From Comamonas phosphati (GTDB taxonomy: Bacteria > Pseudomonadota > Gammaproteobacteria > Burkholderiales > Burkholderiaceae_C): a stretch of 64,000 bases of DNA. A program made the position numbers and the translations under genes. The notes beneath the pieces were generated by a model. That model was not told the origin of the DNA. It did not search any database and saw nothing but the letters and a program-made list of their open reading frames with translations. Position 1 is the first letter of the stretch, and each line of letters starts with the position of its first letter. Location of the stretch: contig NZ_BMEU01000015.1 in assembly GCF_014637085.1 (NCBI RefSeq), forward strand, positions 1 through 64,000. The letters are read 5' to 3'. Below are positions 39,945 to 51,249 of this stretch, piece after piece.

Positions 39945-40013
39945 GAGCGTCGTTGCGAGTGTTGGGATCCGAGCCTCACGCCCGCCTGATGGGGACGCTG
40001 CAACGCTCCTCGG
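39945..40013 (-). promoter_or_regulatory. SAH riboswitch
   Basis: On the minus strand from 40013: CCGAGGAGCGTTGCAGCG, then CAGGC, a GAGGCTCGG closing strand and ACAACGACGCTC-like 3' pairing (GCAACGACGCTC at 39956-39945). CCGAG pairs with CTCGG, and GAGCG with CGCTC as the pseudoknot, matching the known SAH-binding aptamer found upstream of ahcY in beta- and gammaproteobacteria. SAH binding is expected to raise ahcY expression. The 87 bases to the start codon include the expression platform. Confidence 0.92.
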
Positions 40014-40023
40014 ATAGTCGGCG

Positions 40024-40029
40024 ATTATA
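40024..40029 (-). promoter_or_regulatory. ahcY -10 element
   Basis: Perfect TATAAT on the minus strand, 10 bases before the riboswitch, so transcription would begin close to the aptamer 5' end. It lies in the 37-bp gap after the kdpE stop. No convincing -35 is visible. Confidence 0.7.
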
Positions 40030-40050
40030 AGGGCAAGGCGGCAGCGCGCT

Positions 40051-40752
40051 CTACGCCACCAGGCCCACCAGCCGGTAGCCCACCTGCAGCTCGGTCTGCA
40101 GATGCTGCGGCTGGGCCGGGTCGGCCTCTATCTTCTGGCGCAGATTGGCCATGTGCACGCGCAGATAGTGGGGCCGGTCCAGATACTCCGGCCCCCAGAC
40201 CTGCAGCAGCAGCTGGCGGTGCGTCAGCACCCGGCCCTGGCCGGCGATCAGCGCGGCCAGCAGCCGGAACTCTATGGGCGTGAGGTGCACGACTTCCGCC
40301 CCCCGGCGGACTTCGTGCGTGGCCAGATCGACCGTCACCTCGCCAAAGCGTGCGCGGCTGGACGGCGCGGCGTCGGCGGGCAGTTGCCGGCGGCGGCGCA
40401 GCAGCACCCGCAGCCGCGCCAGCAGCTCGGGCACGCCAAAGGGCTTGGTCAGATAGTCGTCGGCACCGGCATCGAGGGCCGCCACCTTTTCCTCCTCCCG
40501 GTCCCGGGCCGAAAGCACCAGCACGGGCAAGGGGCTCCAGCCGCGCAGCTCGGCAATCACGCTCTTGCCGTCGGCATCGGGCAGGCCCAAGTCCAGCACC
40601 ACCACATCGGGCTGGCGGCTGGCCGCCTCGATCAGGCCGCGCCGGGCCGTCTCCGCCTCGAACACCTGCCAGCCTTCATCCTCCAGGGCCAGGCGGACAA
40701 AGCGGCGTATCGCCAGGTCATCTTCGATCAGTAAAACGCGGTGGGCAGTCAT
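40051..40752 (-). CDS. kdpE: KDP response regulator
   Basis: An OmpR-family regulator of 233 residues: receiver domain with [13 protein letters not shown] and phosphoacceptor DLGLPDADG (Asp about 54), and a winged-helix output domain ([27 protein letters not shown]). Its partner KdpD is encoded upstream with a dispersed repeat copy in the 118-bp gap. It should activate the kdp structural genes under K+ limitation. Confidence 0.95.
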   Translation of the reverse strand: MTAHRVLLIEDDLAIRRFVRLALEDEGWQVFEAETARRGLIEAASRQPDVVVLDLGLPDADGKSVIAELRGWSPLPVLVLSARDREEEKVAALDAGADDYLTKPFGVPELLARLRVLLRRRRQLPADAAPSSRARFGEVTVDLATHEVRRGAEVVHLTPIEFRLLAALIAGQGRVLTHRQLLLQVWGPEYLDRPHYLRVHMANLRQKIEADPAQPQHLQTELQVGYRLVGLVA

Positions 40753-40805
40753 AAAAACCGGTTCAGTTGTTCACCGTGCATGCAACCAGCACATCCCAAG
40801 TGCGA

Positions 40806-40876
40806 GGCGGCCAGCAAGGGCCGCCCCGCAGCAAAGGCCGCCGCCCCCCGGGGGGAAGCCGCATCGCGGCTCAGGG
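40806..40876 (-). repeat. Dispersed three-hairpin repeat, copy 5 (kdpD-kdpE gap)
   Basis: Opens with CCTCCCTGAGCCGCGATGCGGC on the minus strand (given for position only); the TGA is the kdpD stop codon. The CCCCCC/GGGGGG hairpin and the outer GGCGGCC-type stem follow. It separates kdpD from kdpE. Confidence 0.75.
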
Positions 40877-43597
40877 AGGATCGTCAAGTTCAGGTTGTTC
40901 TGGTACGGGCAGGCGGATGGTGAAGATCGTACCCGGCCCGGGGCTGGCCGAAGCGACCTCCAGGCGTCCGCCATGGGCTTCGACGATGCGCTGCGCCAGC
41001 GTCAGCCCCAGGCCCATGCCCGAGACCGAGGATTCGACCACGCCGCGCGTGAAGGGCTCGAACAGCAGGGCAGCATCCAGATGGCCGGGCAGGCCCGGCC
41101 CGTCGTCCTGCAGCGTGAGCAGGCAGTCGTCACCGCCCTGCCCATTCTGTTGCCCATCGTGCCGGACCTGGCAGGCCAGCGCCAGCGTCGTTCCGGGCGG
41201 CGTGTACTTGGCGGCGTTGTCCAGCAGGTTGACCAGCACGCGCTCCATCAGCACCGCATCCACATGCAGCAGCGGCAGGCCGGCCGGCAGATCGGTGTGC
41301 ACCGCATGCCCGGCCAGGCGGTCATGCATCTGCCGCAGCGCGCTGCCGACCAGTTCCTCGGCGGGCAGCCATTCGCGCTTGAGGTGCACGCCGCCCTGCT
41401 GCATGCGCGCCATGGCCAGCAGGTTGTCCACCAGTTGCTGCAAGGCCTCGGCCTGGTTGCGGATCTGCACCAGCATGTCTGCCGCCGCGCCCGCCGGCAC
41501 CCGGGGCAGGGCCGCCTGGGCCGCGCCCAGGATGCCGGTCAGCGGTGTGCGCAGATCGTGCGACACGGCCGACAGCAAGGTGTTGCGCAGCCGCTCGCCC
41601 TCCATGGCCACCTGGGTCTGCTGGGCCACCTCGACGAAATGCACGCGCTCCAGCGCCAGAGCGATCTGGCTGGCGCAGGCGTCCAGCAGGCGGCGCTCCT
41701 CGGGCACGCCCAGCTGCTGCGGCTTGCGCAAATGCAGGACCAGCACGCCGCGCACGCGCACCGGCGCCATCAGCGGCACGTACAGGGCCGGCGACGCGGG
41801 CAGCGTGTCCGTACCCTGCCCCGCCGGCTGGCCGTGCTCCATGCTCCAGCGCGCGATGCTGGCGTCCATGGCCCCCTCGCTGCCGGCCACGGCGTGCAAA
41901 CTCTCCTGCGCATCGGGTAGCTGCAACCCTGTCCGGGCATCGAACACGCCCGAGACCGTGGACAGCGCAATCTGCGCCACCTGCTCCTGCGTGAGCGCTC
42001 CGGACAGATCGCGCGCCAGCCGCGCCAGCGCCCCGGCGCGCCGCTCGCGCTCGGCCGCCACGCGCGCCTCGTGGCGCAGCCGCGCCATGAGCTGGCCACA
42101 GACCAGGGCCACGCCCAGCATCAGGCTGAAGGTGAACAGGTATTGCGTGTCGTTGACAGAAAAGGAATAGCGCGGCGGCACAAAAAAATAATCAAAGCAG
42201 AGCACGGCCAGCAAGGCCGCCCAGGCGCCCGGCCCGCGCCCCCAGCGCAGGGCGGACAGCACGACCACCAGCAGGAACAGCATGACCACGTTGGCCGGAT
42301 CGAACACCTGCAGCAGCAGTTCGGCCACCGCCGTGGCGGCAAAGCAGGCCAGGGTCGCCCCCGCATAGCCCCACCATGCAATGGGCTGGCGCTCCGCAAC
42401 GGACTTGCGCACGGCGCTCTCACTCTTGGGCAGTGGCGGCGACAGAACCAACACATCCAGCCCCGGGTCCAGCCGCGCAATCTGCTCGGGCAGGCTGGCT
42501 GCCGCCCAGGGCAGCCAGCGCGATACGCGCCGCTGCATGCGCGCCAGCACCAGGTGGCTGGCGTTGCGCTCGCGCGCGAAGGCCACCAGGGCCTGGGCGA
42601 CGTTGGCGCCGGGAATCGTGGCCGTGTCGGCGCCCAGGCGCGCCGCCAGCGCCAGGGTCTTGAGCACGCTCTCCTGCGCCCGGCGCGGCCGGTGCTGGCG
42701 CTCGGGCGCGTCCACGTAGACCACCACCCAGTCGGCTTCCAGCCGCCGCGCCAGCCTCGCGACCTGGCGCACCAGCGCATCGTCGCCGGCGTGGCCGCCC
42801 ACGCCCACCAGCAGCCGCTCGCGCGCGGGCCAGACCTCGCCGATGGCGCGCTCGCGTCGGTAGTCGCGCATGTCTTCGTCGACACGGTCGGCCGTGCGCC
42901 GCAGCGCCAACTCACGCAGTGCCAGCAGATTGCCCAGGCGAAAGAAGTTGTGCGAGGCGCGCTCGGCCTGCTCCAGCGGATAGACCTTGCCCGCCTTGAG
43001 GCGCTTGAGCAGCTCCTCGGGCGGGATATCGACCACGATGACTTCGTCGGCGTTGTCGAAGACCTGGTCGGGCACGGTCTCATGCACCTTGATGCCCACG
43101 ATGCCGCCCACCACATCGTTGAGGCTTTCCAGGTGCTGCACGTTGAGCGTGGTCCAGACATTGATGCCGGCGGCCAGCAGCTCCTCCGCATCTTGGCAAC
43201 GCTTGGGATGGCGCGCACCCGGCACATTGCTGTGCGCCAGCTCGTCCAGCAGCAATATCTCGGGATGGCGCTGCAGCGCGGCATCGAGATCGAACTCGGA
43301 CAGCTGCCGCCCCTGGTAGGGCAGATGCTGGCGCGGCAACTGTTCCAGGCCGTGCAGTTGCTGCTCGGTCTCGGCCCGGCCATGCGTTTCCACCAGCCCC
43401 ACCAACACTTCGTGCCCAGCCTGACGTTCGCGCTGCGCAGCCGCCAGCATGGCGTAGGTCTTGCCCACGCCGGCGTTGGAGCCGAAGTAAATGCGCAGCT
43501 TGCCGCGCGTGGCGAGATGCTGCTCGGCCTGCAACTGGGCGACCAGCGCGTCGGGATCGGGTCGCGGGGCAAGGGGTGGGGAATGGGTTATGGGCAT
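40871..43597 (-). CDS. kdpD: KDP sensor histidine kinase
   Basis: A 908-residue membrane kinase with an N-terminal KdpD domain carrying a Walker A (GSNAGVGKTYAML, about 40-52), a USP-like domain, four membrane segments (about 400-500), a GAF region, and a HisKA/HATPase core (SHDLRTPLTG, His about 679; DDGPGLPGHLD, GLGLTLAQRI). It senses K+ limitation or turgor and phosphorylates KdpE. The gene ends in DDPP with a stop provided by a dispersed repeat. It lies downstream of the porin gene. Confidence 0.95.
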   Translation of the reverse strand: MPITHSPPLAPRPDPDALVAQLQAEQHLATRGKLRIYFGSNAGVGKTYAMLAAAQRERQAGHEVLVGLVETHGRAETEQQLHGLEQLPRQHLPYQGRQLSEFDLDAALQRHPEILLLDELAHSNVPGARHPKRCQDAEELLAAGINVWTTLNVQHLESLNDVVGGIVGIKVHETVPDQVFDNADEVIVVDIPPEELLKRLKAGKVYPLEQAERASHNFFRLGNLLALRELALRRTADRVDEDMRDYRRERAIGEVWPARERLLVGVGGHAGDDALVRQVARLARRLEADWVVVYVDAPERQHRPRRAQESVLKTLALAARLGADTATIPGANVAQALVAFARERNASHLVLARMQRRVSRWLPWAAASLPEQIARLDPGLDVLVLSPPLPKSESAVRKSVAERQPIAWWGYAGATLACFAATAVAELLLQVFDPANVVMLFLLVVVLSALRWGRGPGAWAALLAVLCFDYFFVPPRYSFSVNDTQYLFTFSLMLGVALVCGQLMARLRHEARVAAERERRAGALARLARDLSGALTQEQVAQIALSTVSGVFDARTGLQLPDAQESLHAVAGSEGAMDASIARWSMEHGQPAGQGTDTLPASPALYVPLMAPVRVRGVLVLHLRKPQQLGVPEERRLLDACASQIALALERVHFVEVAQQTQVAMEGERLRNTLLSAVSHDLRTPLTGILGAAQAALPRVPAGAAADMLVQIRNQAEALQQLVDNLLAMARMQQGGVHLKREWLPAEELVGSALRQMHDRLAGHAVHTDLPAGLPLLHVDAVLMERVLVNLLDNAAKYTPPGTTLALACQVRHDGQQNGQGGDDCLLTLQDDGPGLPGHLDAALLFEPFTRGVVESSVSGMGLGLTLAQRIVEAHGGRLEVASASPGPGTIFTIRLPVPEQPELDDPP

Positions 43598-43648
43598 CGG
43601 GTTATCAGCGTATCACTCGCTTGCAGAGAAACAAGACGGATGCACGGC

Positions 43649-44557
43649 TCAGAACCCCGCGCTCAGGCCCAGCACCAGGCCGCTGCGCCCCAGGCTGCGC
43701 AGGCGCCCCTCGCTGTTGGCTGCGCTGTAATAGCGGGCATCGGCCGATGTCCCCATCCAGGCTGCCGACGCCGTCCACGCCCCCCAGGTCTTGGTCAGAG
43801 ACACACGCCAGTCGGCGTAGGAAACCTCGCCGTAGTTGCGCACCAGGGTATAGCCGCCATGCACGCCCAGCGTGGCCCAGTCGCCCAGCGGATGCTGGTA
43901 GTTCAGGTCCAGGTACTGGCTGCCCCGGCTGCTGCCCGCCGGTGCAAGCGCCGTGGCAAAGGCCGAGCCGGCCGTACTCTCGCGCAGGCCGAAATACGGC
44001 GTCAGCGCCAGCGACCATTTGACATTGAGGCCACCATGCGTGGCGCCCAGATAGGCTTCCGTGGTGTCAAAGCGCTTGCTGCCGCCGTCCGGCGTTGCCA
44101 GCCTTGCGCCCGGGTAGCGGTAGTGCAGAAGGCCGGCATCCAGCTGCCAGCCGGGCGCCACATCGCCGCGCCAGCCGCCATAGATATCGTTCTCCAGCCC
44201 TTCGCCGAGGCCATAGCTGTGGGTGGACACGTTGGTCAACGAGGTGCCCAGATAAAAGCCCCGCGGCAGCGCCAGCTCCACCCCGCCCTGCACGGCGGCG
44301 GCGCCCCAGGTTTGCGAGATGCCGCGAAAGCGGTAGTCGGACAGCAGGCTCAGGCTGCCGGTGATGGGCAGACCGGCCTGCGCCTTGTCCTTCACTGCTT
44401 CAGGCATGGCAGCCTGATCCGGTTTTTCCTGAGCTGCAGCGATGTGCGGCAACAGAAATCCACAAGCGGCCAGCAACGCCGCCACTGCCAGGACGCGGAA
44501 AGATACATGCGAAGTCACACGTGAAGCCACGAAAGATTCTTGGAAAGATTTGCACAT
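43649..44557 (-). CDS. TorF-family putative porin within the kdp locus
   Basis: A 302-residue outer-membrane protein: N-terminal signal peptide (cleavage near AAAQ, about residue 39) and a beta-barrel of alternating strands (GSLSLLSDYRFRGISQTW, the family opening, to a C-terminal LGLSAGF ending in Phe). This matches the TorF/Gcw_chp family of putative porins. ATG 44557 lies 117 bp after the kdpB stop. Its place between kdpB and kdpD suggests it helps K+ or another solute cross the outer membrane under the same regulation; that role is inference. Confidence 0.85.
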   Translation of the reverse strand: MCKSFQESFVASRVTSHVSFRVLAVAALLAACGFLLPHIAAAQEKPDQAAMPEAVKDKAQAGLPITGSLSLLSDYRFRGISQTWGAAAVQGGVELALPRGFYLGTSLTNVSTHSYGLGEGLENDIYGGWRGDVAPGWQLDAGLLHYRYPGARLATPDGGSKRFDTTEAYLGATHGGLNVKWSLALTPYFGLRESTAGSAFATALAPAGSSRGSQYLDLNYQHPLGDWATLGVHGGYTLVRNYGEVSYADWRVSLTKTWGAWTASAAWMGTSADARYYSAANSEGRLRSLGRSGLVLGLSAGF

Positions 44558-44673
44558 GATGGAGAAACAAGAGACAGGACTCCCCCTTCCCTGCAGGGGG
44601 AGCCCGAAGAACCATGAGGAGAAAGGGCAAGCACCCACTACAGCCCCTGCAAACGGGGCTGTAGCGGCAGCGC

Positions 44674-46788
<2,115 letters not shown>

Positions 46789-46791
46789 GGC

Positions 46792-47487
46792 TTACTCCTT
46801 TGCGGCGGACCGCAGCGCATCCAGCGCCAGATTGAGGCGCAGCACGTTCACGCGCGGCTCGCCCAGCAGGCCCAGGGTGCGGGCCTGCGTGCTCCGCTCC
46901 AGCAGTTGCCGCACCTGATCCTGGGACAGCTTGCGCGCCTGGGCCACGCGCGGCAGTTGCAGCATGGCGTTGGCCACCGAGATGTGCGGGTCCAGCCCCG
47001 AGGCCGAAGCCGTCACCGCATCCACCGGAACGGGGGCATCGGCGGCCAGGCCGTTGTCGGCACGGTACTGCGCCACGCGGGCGGCGACGGTCTCGGCCAG
47101 ATCCTGGTGCGTGGCCCCCTGGTTGCTGCCGCCGGACAAGCCGGCGTTGTAGGGCGCGGCCAGGCTGGCACCTTCCTTGGCTGGGTCGGGCGCCGTCGTG
47201 GCGCTGGGCCGGCCGTGGAAGTAGCTGCCGCCCGCGAACTGCTGGCCGATCAGGGCCGAGCCCACGACCTGGCCGTTGCGTTCGATCAGGCTGCCGCTGG
47301 CCGCATGCGGCAGCAGGGCCTGGGCCACGCCGGTCGTGGCCAGCGGATAGGCAATGCCGGCCACCAGCATCACGGCCACGGCCGCGCGCACGCTGCTGGC
47401 CACGAGGCTGCCCCAGGAGGCCGGAGACGATCCGGCATCCGCCACCGGAACCACCGGCGAGGAGAGGGAAAGAGAAGAGGATTTCAT
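46792..47487 (-). CDS. kdpC: Potassium-transporting ATPase subunit C
   Basis: A 231-residue KdpC with one N-terminal membrane segment (about 28-48: [20 protein letters not shown]) and a periplasmic domain with conserved [43 protein letters not shown] and a terminal helix. KdpC stabilises KdpA and KdpB. ATG 47487 follows GGGAGC; the frame is open to 47526. It lies between kdpA and kdpB, an unusual position, with 187 bp and a repeat copy separating it from kdpA. Confidence 0.94.
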   Translation of the reverse strand: MKSSSLSLSSPVVPVADAGSSPASWGSLVASSVRAAVAVMLVAGIAYPLATTGVAQALLPHAASGSLIERNGQVVGSALIGQQFAGGSYFHGRPSATTAPDPAKEGASLAAPYNAGLSGGSNQGATHQDLAETVAARVAQYRADNGLAADAPVPVDAVTASASGLDPHISVANAMLQLPRVAQARKLSQDQVRQLLERSTQARTLGLLGEPRVNVLRLNLALDALRSAAKE

Positions 47488-47562
47488 GATGTTGCTCCCA
47501 ACGGATTTATCTGTCACCCCAAGCACCGCCGGCAGCGCCTGGAACCGGCGCCCCCATGTGAG

Positions 47563-47666
47563 GGCAGCCGACCAAGGGCCGCCCTGCGGCGAGGGCTGCG
47601 TCCCCCTGCCCGCATGGCCCAGCCATGCGAGAGCGGGGGGAAGGCGCGAAGCGACTCAGGGGGGTG
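47563..47666 (-). repeat. Dispersed three-hairpin repeat, copy 6 (kdpA-kdpC gap)
   Basis: Sense copy 8 bases after the kdpA stop, opening ACCCCCCTGAGTCGC. The central stem is longer than in other copies (a CCCCCGC/GCGGGGG-type arm with CATGGC/GCCATG inside), giving 104 bp. It interrupts the operon between kdpA and kdpC. Confidence 0.75.
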
Positions 47667-47674
47667 TTCATACG

Positions 47675-49381
47675 TCATGAATAAAGGTGCCCCACCAGCA
47701 TTTGCAGGTGTTCGACGACAGGCCCCAGGGCCAGCGCCGGCAGGAAGGTCAGTCCGCCGACCACCAGCACCACGAACACCAGCAGGCCCATGAACAGCGG
47801 CGAGGCCGTGGGGAAGGTGCCGGGGCCCGCAGGCACCGTGGTCTTGGCCGCCATGCTGCCGGCCACGGCCAGCATGGGCAGCAGCGTGAGAAAGCGCCCC
47901 ACGATCATGGCCAGCCCTGTCGTGACGTTGAAGAACGGCGTGTTGGCGTTGAGCCCCGCGAAGGCCGAGCCGTTGTTGGCCGTGGCCGAGGCATAGGCAT
48001 AGAGAATCTCGGAGAAGCCGTGCGGGCCGTGGTTGCCGAGGCTGGCGGAGGCATCGGGCCACAGCACGGCCAGCGCCGTGAAGCCCAGGATGCTGGCCGG
48101 CTGCGCCAGCACCGCCAGCATGACCAGCTTGATCTCGCGCGTCTCGATCTTCTTGCCCAGGAACTCGGGCGTGCGGCCTATCATCATGCCGGCCAGGAAC
48201 ACCGTGAGGATGGCGTACTGGATCAGGTTGATCAGGCCCACGCCGTCACCGCCGAACACGCAATTGAGCATCATCAGCGCCAGCGGCGTGATGCCGCCCA
48301 GCGGCGTGAGCGAATCGTGCATGGCATTGACCGAACCCGTGGTGGCCGCCGTGGTGGCCGTCACGAACAGCGAGGTGTCGGCAATGCCGAAGCGCAGCTC
48401 CTTGCCCTCCATGTTGCCGCCGGGCTGCGCGAGGCTCCACTGCTGGTCGGCCCCGGCATGGGCCAGCAGGCCGCTGCCCTGCTGCTCGGCCACGAACACC
48501 AGGCTCAGGAAACCGATGAACATCGCCATGCAGGCGCCGTACAGCACCCAGCCCTGGCGGCGGCGCAGCAGCATGGAGCCGAAGGCATAGGTCATGCTGG
48601 CCGGAATCAGCAGCATGGCCAGGATGTGCAGCACATCGGTCAGCGGCGTGGGGTTCTCGAACGGATGGGCGGCATTCGCGTTGAAGAAGCCGCCGCCGTT
48701 GGTGCCCAGGTGCTTGATGCTTTCCAGACTGGCCACGGGCCCCGTCAGCAGTTGCTGGCGCGCGCCTTCCAGCGTGGCGGCCCAGGCCTCGGTATGCAGC
48801 GTCTGCGGAATGCCCTGCCAGACATAGACCAGGGCCAGCACGAACGACAGCGGCAGCAGCACGCGCCAGAACACGCGCACATAGTCCACCCAGTAGTTGC
48901 CGATGTCCTTGCTGCTGGAACGTGCCAGCCCCCGCACGAAGCCTGCGCCGGCCGCCACGCCCGTGGTGGCACCGGCAAACATCAGAAAGGTGATGACCGC
49001 CATCTGCGTGGCATTGCTGAGGCTGTTCTCGCCCGCATAGGCCTGCCAGTTGGTATTGGTGACGAACGAGGCCGCGGTGTTGAAGGCCAGATCGGGCGCC
49101 TGGGCTGCGATCTGCAGCGGATTCAGCGGCAGCCAGCCCTGCAGGCGCAGGATCAGGTAGCCCAGCAGCAGCATGGCCGCGTTGGACAGCAGCAGGGCGG
49201 CGCCGTAGCGCGGCCAGCCCATGTGCTCGCCGGGGTTCACGCCCAGGGCACGGTAGCTGAGCCGCTCCAGCCAGGTGTGATGGTCGCTGGTGAAGCAGCG
49301 CGCCAGCCACTGGCCCATGGGAATGGCCAGCAGCGTCAGGACCGCCAGCACCGCGGCAAATTCCATCCAGGGTAACCACAT
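47675..49381 (-). CDS. kdpA: Potassium-transporting ATPase, K+-binding subunit
   Basis: A 568-residue channel-like subunit with ten or more membrane segments and the selectivity-filter-like loops ([37 protein letters not shown] and [11 protein letters not shown]). It binds and conducts K+ in the KdpFABC complex. ATG 49381 follows GGGAGAAA. Its stop is followed by a repeat copy. Confidence 0.97.
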   Translation of the reverse strand: MWLPWMEFAAVLAVLTLLAIPMGQWLARCFTSDHHTWLERLSYRALGVNPGEHMGWPRYGAALLLSNAAMLLLGYLILRLQGWLPLNPLQIAAQAPDLAFNTAASFVTNTNWQAYAGENSLSNATQMAVITFLMFAGATTGVAAGAGFVRGLARSSSKDIGNYWVDYVRVFWRVLLPLSFVLALVYVWQGIPQTLHTEAWAATLEGARQQLLTGPVASLESIKHLGTNGGGFFNANAAHPFENPTPLTDVLHILAMLLIPASMTYAFGSMLLRRRQGWVLYGACMAMFIGFLSLVFVAEQQGSGLLAHAGADQQWSLAQPGGNMEGKELRFGIADTSLFVTATTAATTGSVNAMHDSLTPLGGITPLALMMLNCVFGGDGVGLINLIQYAILTVFLAGMMIGRTPEFLGKKIETREIKLVMLAVLAQPASILGFTALAVLWPDASASLGNHGPHGFSEILYAYASATANNGSAFAGLNANTPFFNVTTGLAMIVGRFLTLLPMLAVAGSMAAKTTVPAGPGTFPTASPLFMGLLVFVVLVVGGLTFLPALALGPVVEHLQMLVGHLYS

Positions 49382-49434
49382 AAAATTTCTCCCTTTCAGC
49401 CCTTGGCATTCGCACCAACGCGGCCCAAACCAGA

Positions 49435-49507
49435 GGCGCCCAGCAAGGGCCGCCCCGCAGCGATGGCGCCGTCCCCTTGGGGGAAGGCGCGCAGCGCCTC
49501 AGGGGGT
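49435..49507 (-). repeat. Dispersed three-hairpin repeat, copy 7 (upstream of kdpA)
   Basis: Sense copy 5 bases after the stop of the 30-codon ORF at 49513, opening ACCCCCTGAGGCGC, with GGCGC/GCGCC and CCCCC/GGGG hairpins and an outer GGCGCC stem. It sits between kdpF and kdpA. Confidence 0.75.
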
Positions 49508-49512
49508 ATGTC

Positions 49513-49605
49513 TCAAATCCGCGTCAGCGCGCGCACAAAGCCCAGCAGGCCGACAAAGCAGGCGACCGTCAGGCTCACGAAAATCAGGTCTTGCAGCACT
49601 TGCAT
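49513..49605 (-). CDS. 30-residue membrane peptide in kdp locus
   Basis: ATG 49605 opens MQVLQDLIFVSLTVACFVGL and ends RALTRI, a single hydrophobic helix with a basic C-terminal end. It starts 9 bases after the kdpF stop. It resembles KdpF-sized helper peptides in character but lacks the KdpF ending, so it could be a second small subunit or an unrelated membrane peptide. It is followed by a repeat copy. Confidence 0.5.
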   Translation of the reverse strand: MQVLQDLIFVSLTVACFVGLLGFVRALTRI

Positions 49606-49614
49606 GGCGGCCCC

Positions 49615-49710
49615 TCAGAATTTTTCGGGGCGCAGCAGCGCGTAGCCCAGATAGGCAAACAGCCCGGCCGCCGCGACGGCGGCCAGGATCTCGATCCAGT
49701 TGGTGGTCAT
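49615..49710 (-). CDS. kdpF: KdpF small subunit
   Basis: ATG 49710 gives a 31-residue one-pass peptide, MTTNWIEILAAVAAAG onward, ending ALLRPEKF, which is the typical KdpF C-terminal motif. KdpF stabilises the KdpABC complex in the membrane. GGAGG-like sequence precedes the start (CGGGAGGAAATGA). It heads the kdp group. Confidence 0.85.
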   Translation of the reverse strand: MTTNWIEILAAVAAAGLFAYLGYALLRPEKF

Positions 49711-49821
49711 TCATTTCCTCCCGCAGGCCTTCTGCCGGCGATGGAGAAAATGTAGAAATTCGCCCGTCAAGAGCGGGTAGAGATTGGCGCGCGCCGTATC
49801 AAGACGGCGTAAAGACCGGCC

Positions 49822-51087
49822 TCAGGAATGGACTGCGCGCGCCTTCACGGAGTTGGCAGCCTGCGCCGCCAGCTGTTGCACGCGCAGCGCCAGCACGATC
49901 ACCAGGGCCAGCGCCGCCAGCGAGACAAGTCCGACCCCGCCCCAGCCCCAGCGCGACCAGAACCAGCCTGCCCCCGCGCCCAGAATGCTGGAGCCCATGT
50001 AGTAGCCCCAGAGGTAGAGCGAGGAGGCATGGCCCTTGGCCTGGGTCGCCAACCGCCCCACCCAGCCGCTGGCCACGGAATGGGCCACGAAAAAACCCGC
50101 GGTCAGCAGCACGATGCCTGCCACGATGGCCGCGAGCGCATCCAGCAAGGTCAATGCCAGGCCCGCGGCCATGAGCAGCGTGCCCGCGATCAGCACCGGC
50201 CCTCGCCCCAGCCGGTCGGCCAGCGCGCCGGCCACGGGCGAGGCCACGATACCGAACAGATAGGCATAGAAGATGTGGCTGATCTGCAGCTGGCTCATGT
50301 GATGGGGCGCACCGCCCAGCAGAAAGCCCGCGTAGTTGTAGATGCTGATGAACACGCCCATCAGGCCGAAGGCGATCAGGAACAGCAGCGCCAGCCCCGG
50401 GTGGCGCAGATGCCGGCCCCAGGCCTGCAGGTGATAGCCGGCGCTCAGGCCGGTGCGGCGCACGAAGTTGCGCGAGCTGGGCAGCAGCCAGACAAAGCCC
50501 AGGGCGGCGGCCAGGTCGACCACCGACAGCAGGGCCAGCGCATTGCGCCAGCCCCAGAACTCCGTCATGGCGCTCATGCCCACGCGGCCCAGCATGCCGC
50601 CCAGGGCCGTGCCGCCCACATACAGGCCCATGGCAAAGCCCAGGCCCCGGGGGTCGATCTCCTCGGCCAGATAGGCCATGGCCACGGCCGGCACGCCACC
50701 CAGCAAAATGCCTTCGAGCGCGCGCGCCGCCAGCAGCGCAGGCCACTGCGTCAGATAGGAGGCCACCAGATTGCACAGCGCGGCCAGCGCCATGGAAATG
50801 AACATCAGCTTGCGCCGGCCCAGCCCTTCGGACAGGGCCCCGGCCAGCACGACGGAGGCCGCCAGGCAGGCCGTGGAGACCGACAGCGCCAGCGCGCTCT
50901 GCGCCGGGCTCACGGCAAAGGTCCGGGCCAGCTCGGGCAGCAGCGGCTGCACGCAGTACAGCAGCGAAAAAGTGGCAAAGCCCGCCAGGAACAGGGCCAC
51001 GCTGACGCGCAGGTATTCGCGCGTGCCGCGCCGTATCCACACCGGCAGAGGGGACGAGGGGTCGGGAGATGGCGCGGCGCGGGGCAT
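49822..51087 (-). CDS. MFS transporter (YnfM/arabinose-efflux-like)
   Basis: A 421-residue 12-helix transporter. It begins near RVSVALFLAGFATFSLLYCVQPLLP, the conserved opening of YnfM-type MFS exporters, with motif A (GALSEGLGRRKLMF) and a C-terminal half starting near LLFLIAFGLMGVFI. The substrate is unknown; family members export sugars or drugs. ATG 51087 was selected; the long frame further upstream is antisense to prfC. The start is divergent from prfC, and kdpF lies 111 bp downstream. Confidence 0.9.
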   Translation of the reverse strand: MPRAAPSPDPSSPLPVWIRRGTREYLRVSVALFLAGFATFSLLYCVQPLLPELARTFAVSPAQSALALSVSTACLAASVVLAGALSEGLGRRKLMFISMALAALCNLVASYLTQWPALLAARALEGILLGGVPAVAMAYLAEEIDPRGLGFAMGLYVGGTALGGMLGRVGMSAMTEFWGWRNALALLSVVDLAAALGFVWLLPSSRNFVRRTGLSAGYHLQAWGRHLRHPGLALLFLIAFGLMGVFISIYNYAGFLLGGAPHHMSQLQISHIFYAYLFGIVASPVAGALADRLGRGPVLIAGTLLMAAGLALTLLDALAAIVAGIVLLTAGFFVAHSVASGWVGRLATQAKGHASSLYLWGYYMGSSILGAGAGWFWSRWGWGGVGLVSLAALALVIVLALRVQQLAAQAANSVKARAVHS

Positions 51088-51249
51088 GGAGAAAGGCTCA
51101 GGGGAACAGCGCGCATTGTGCCTCCCCGGAGCCCGCGATTGCAGGCCTCGGTAAAATACCGGCCTTCGCCCAGCCCGTCTGCCCGCCAGCCGGCCCCGGC
51201 CCCCCTGTTCAGCACCGCAGCCGCCGGCTGCCCATCCGCTTTCACTACC

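Noticed and set aside
49828-51249. Extension of the prfC frame far upstream
   Set aside because: The upstream part is antisense to the MFS gene and carries no RF3 sequence; the GTG at 51250 fits the family start.
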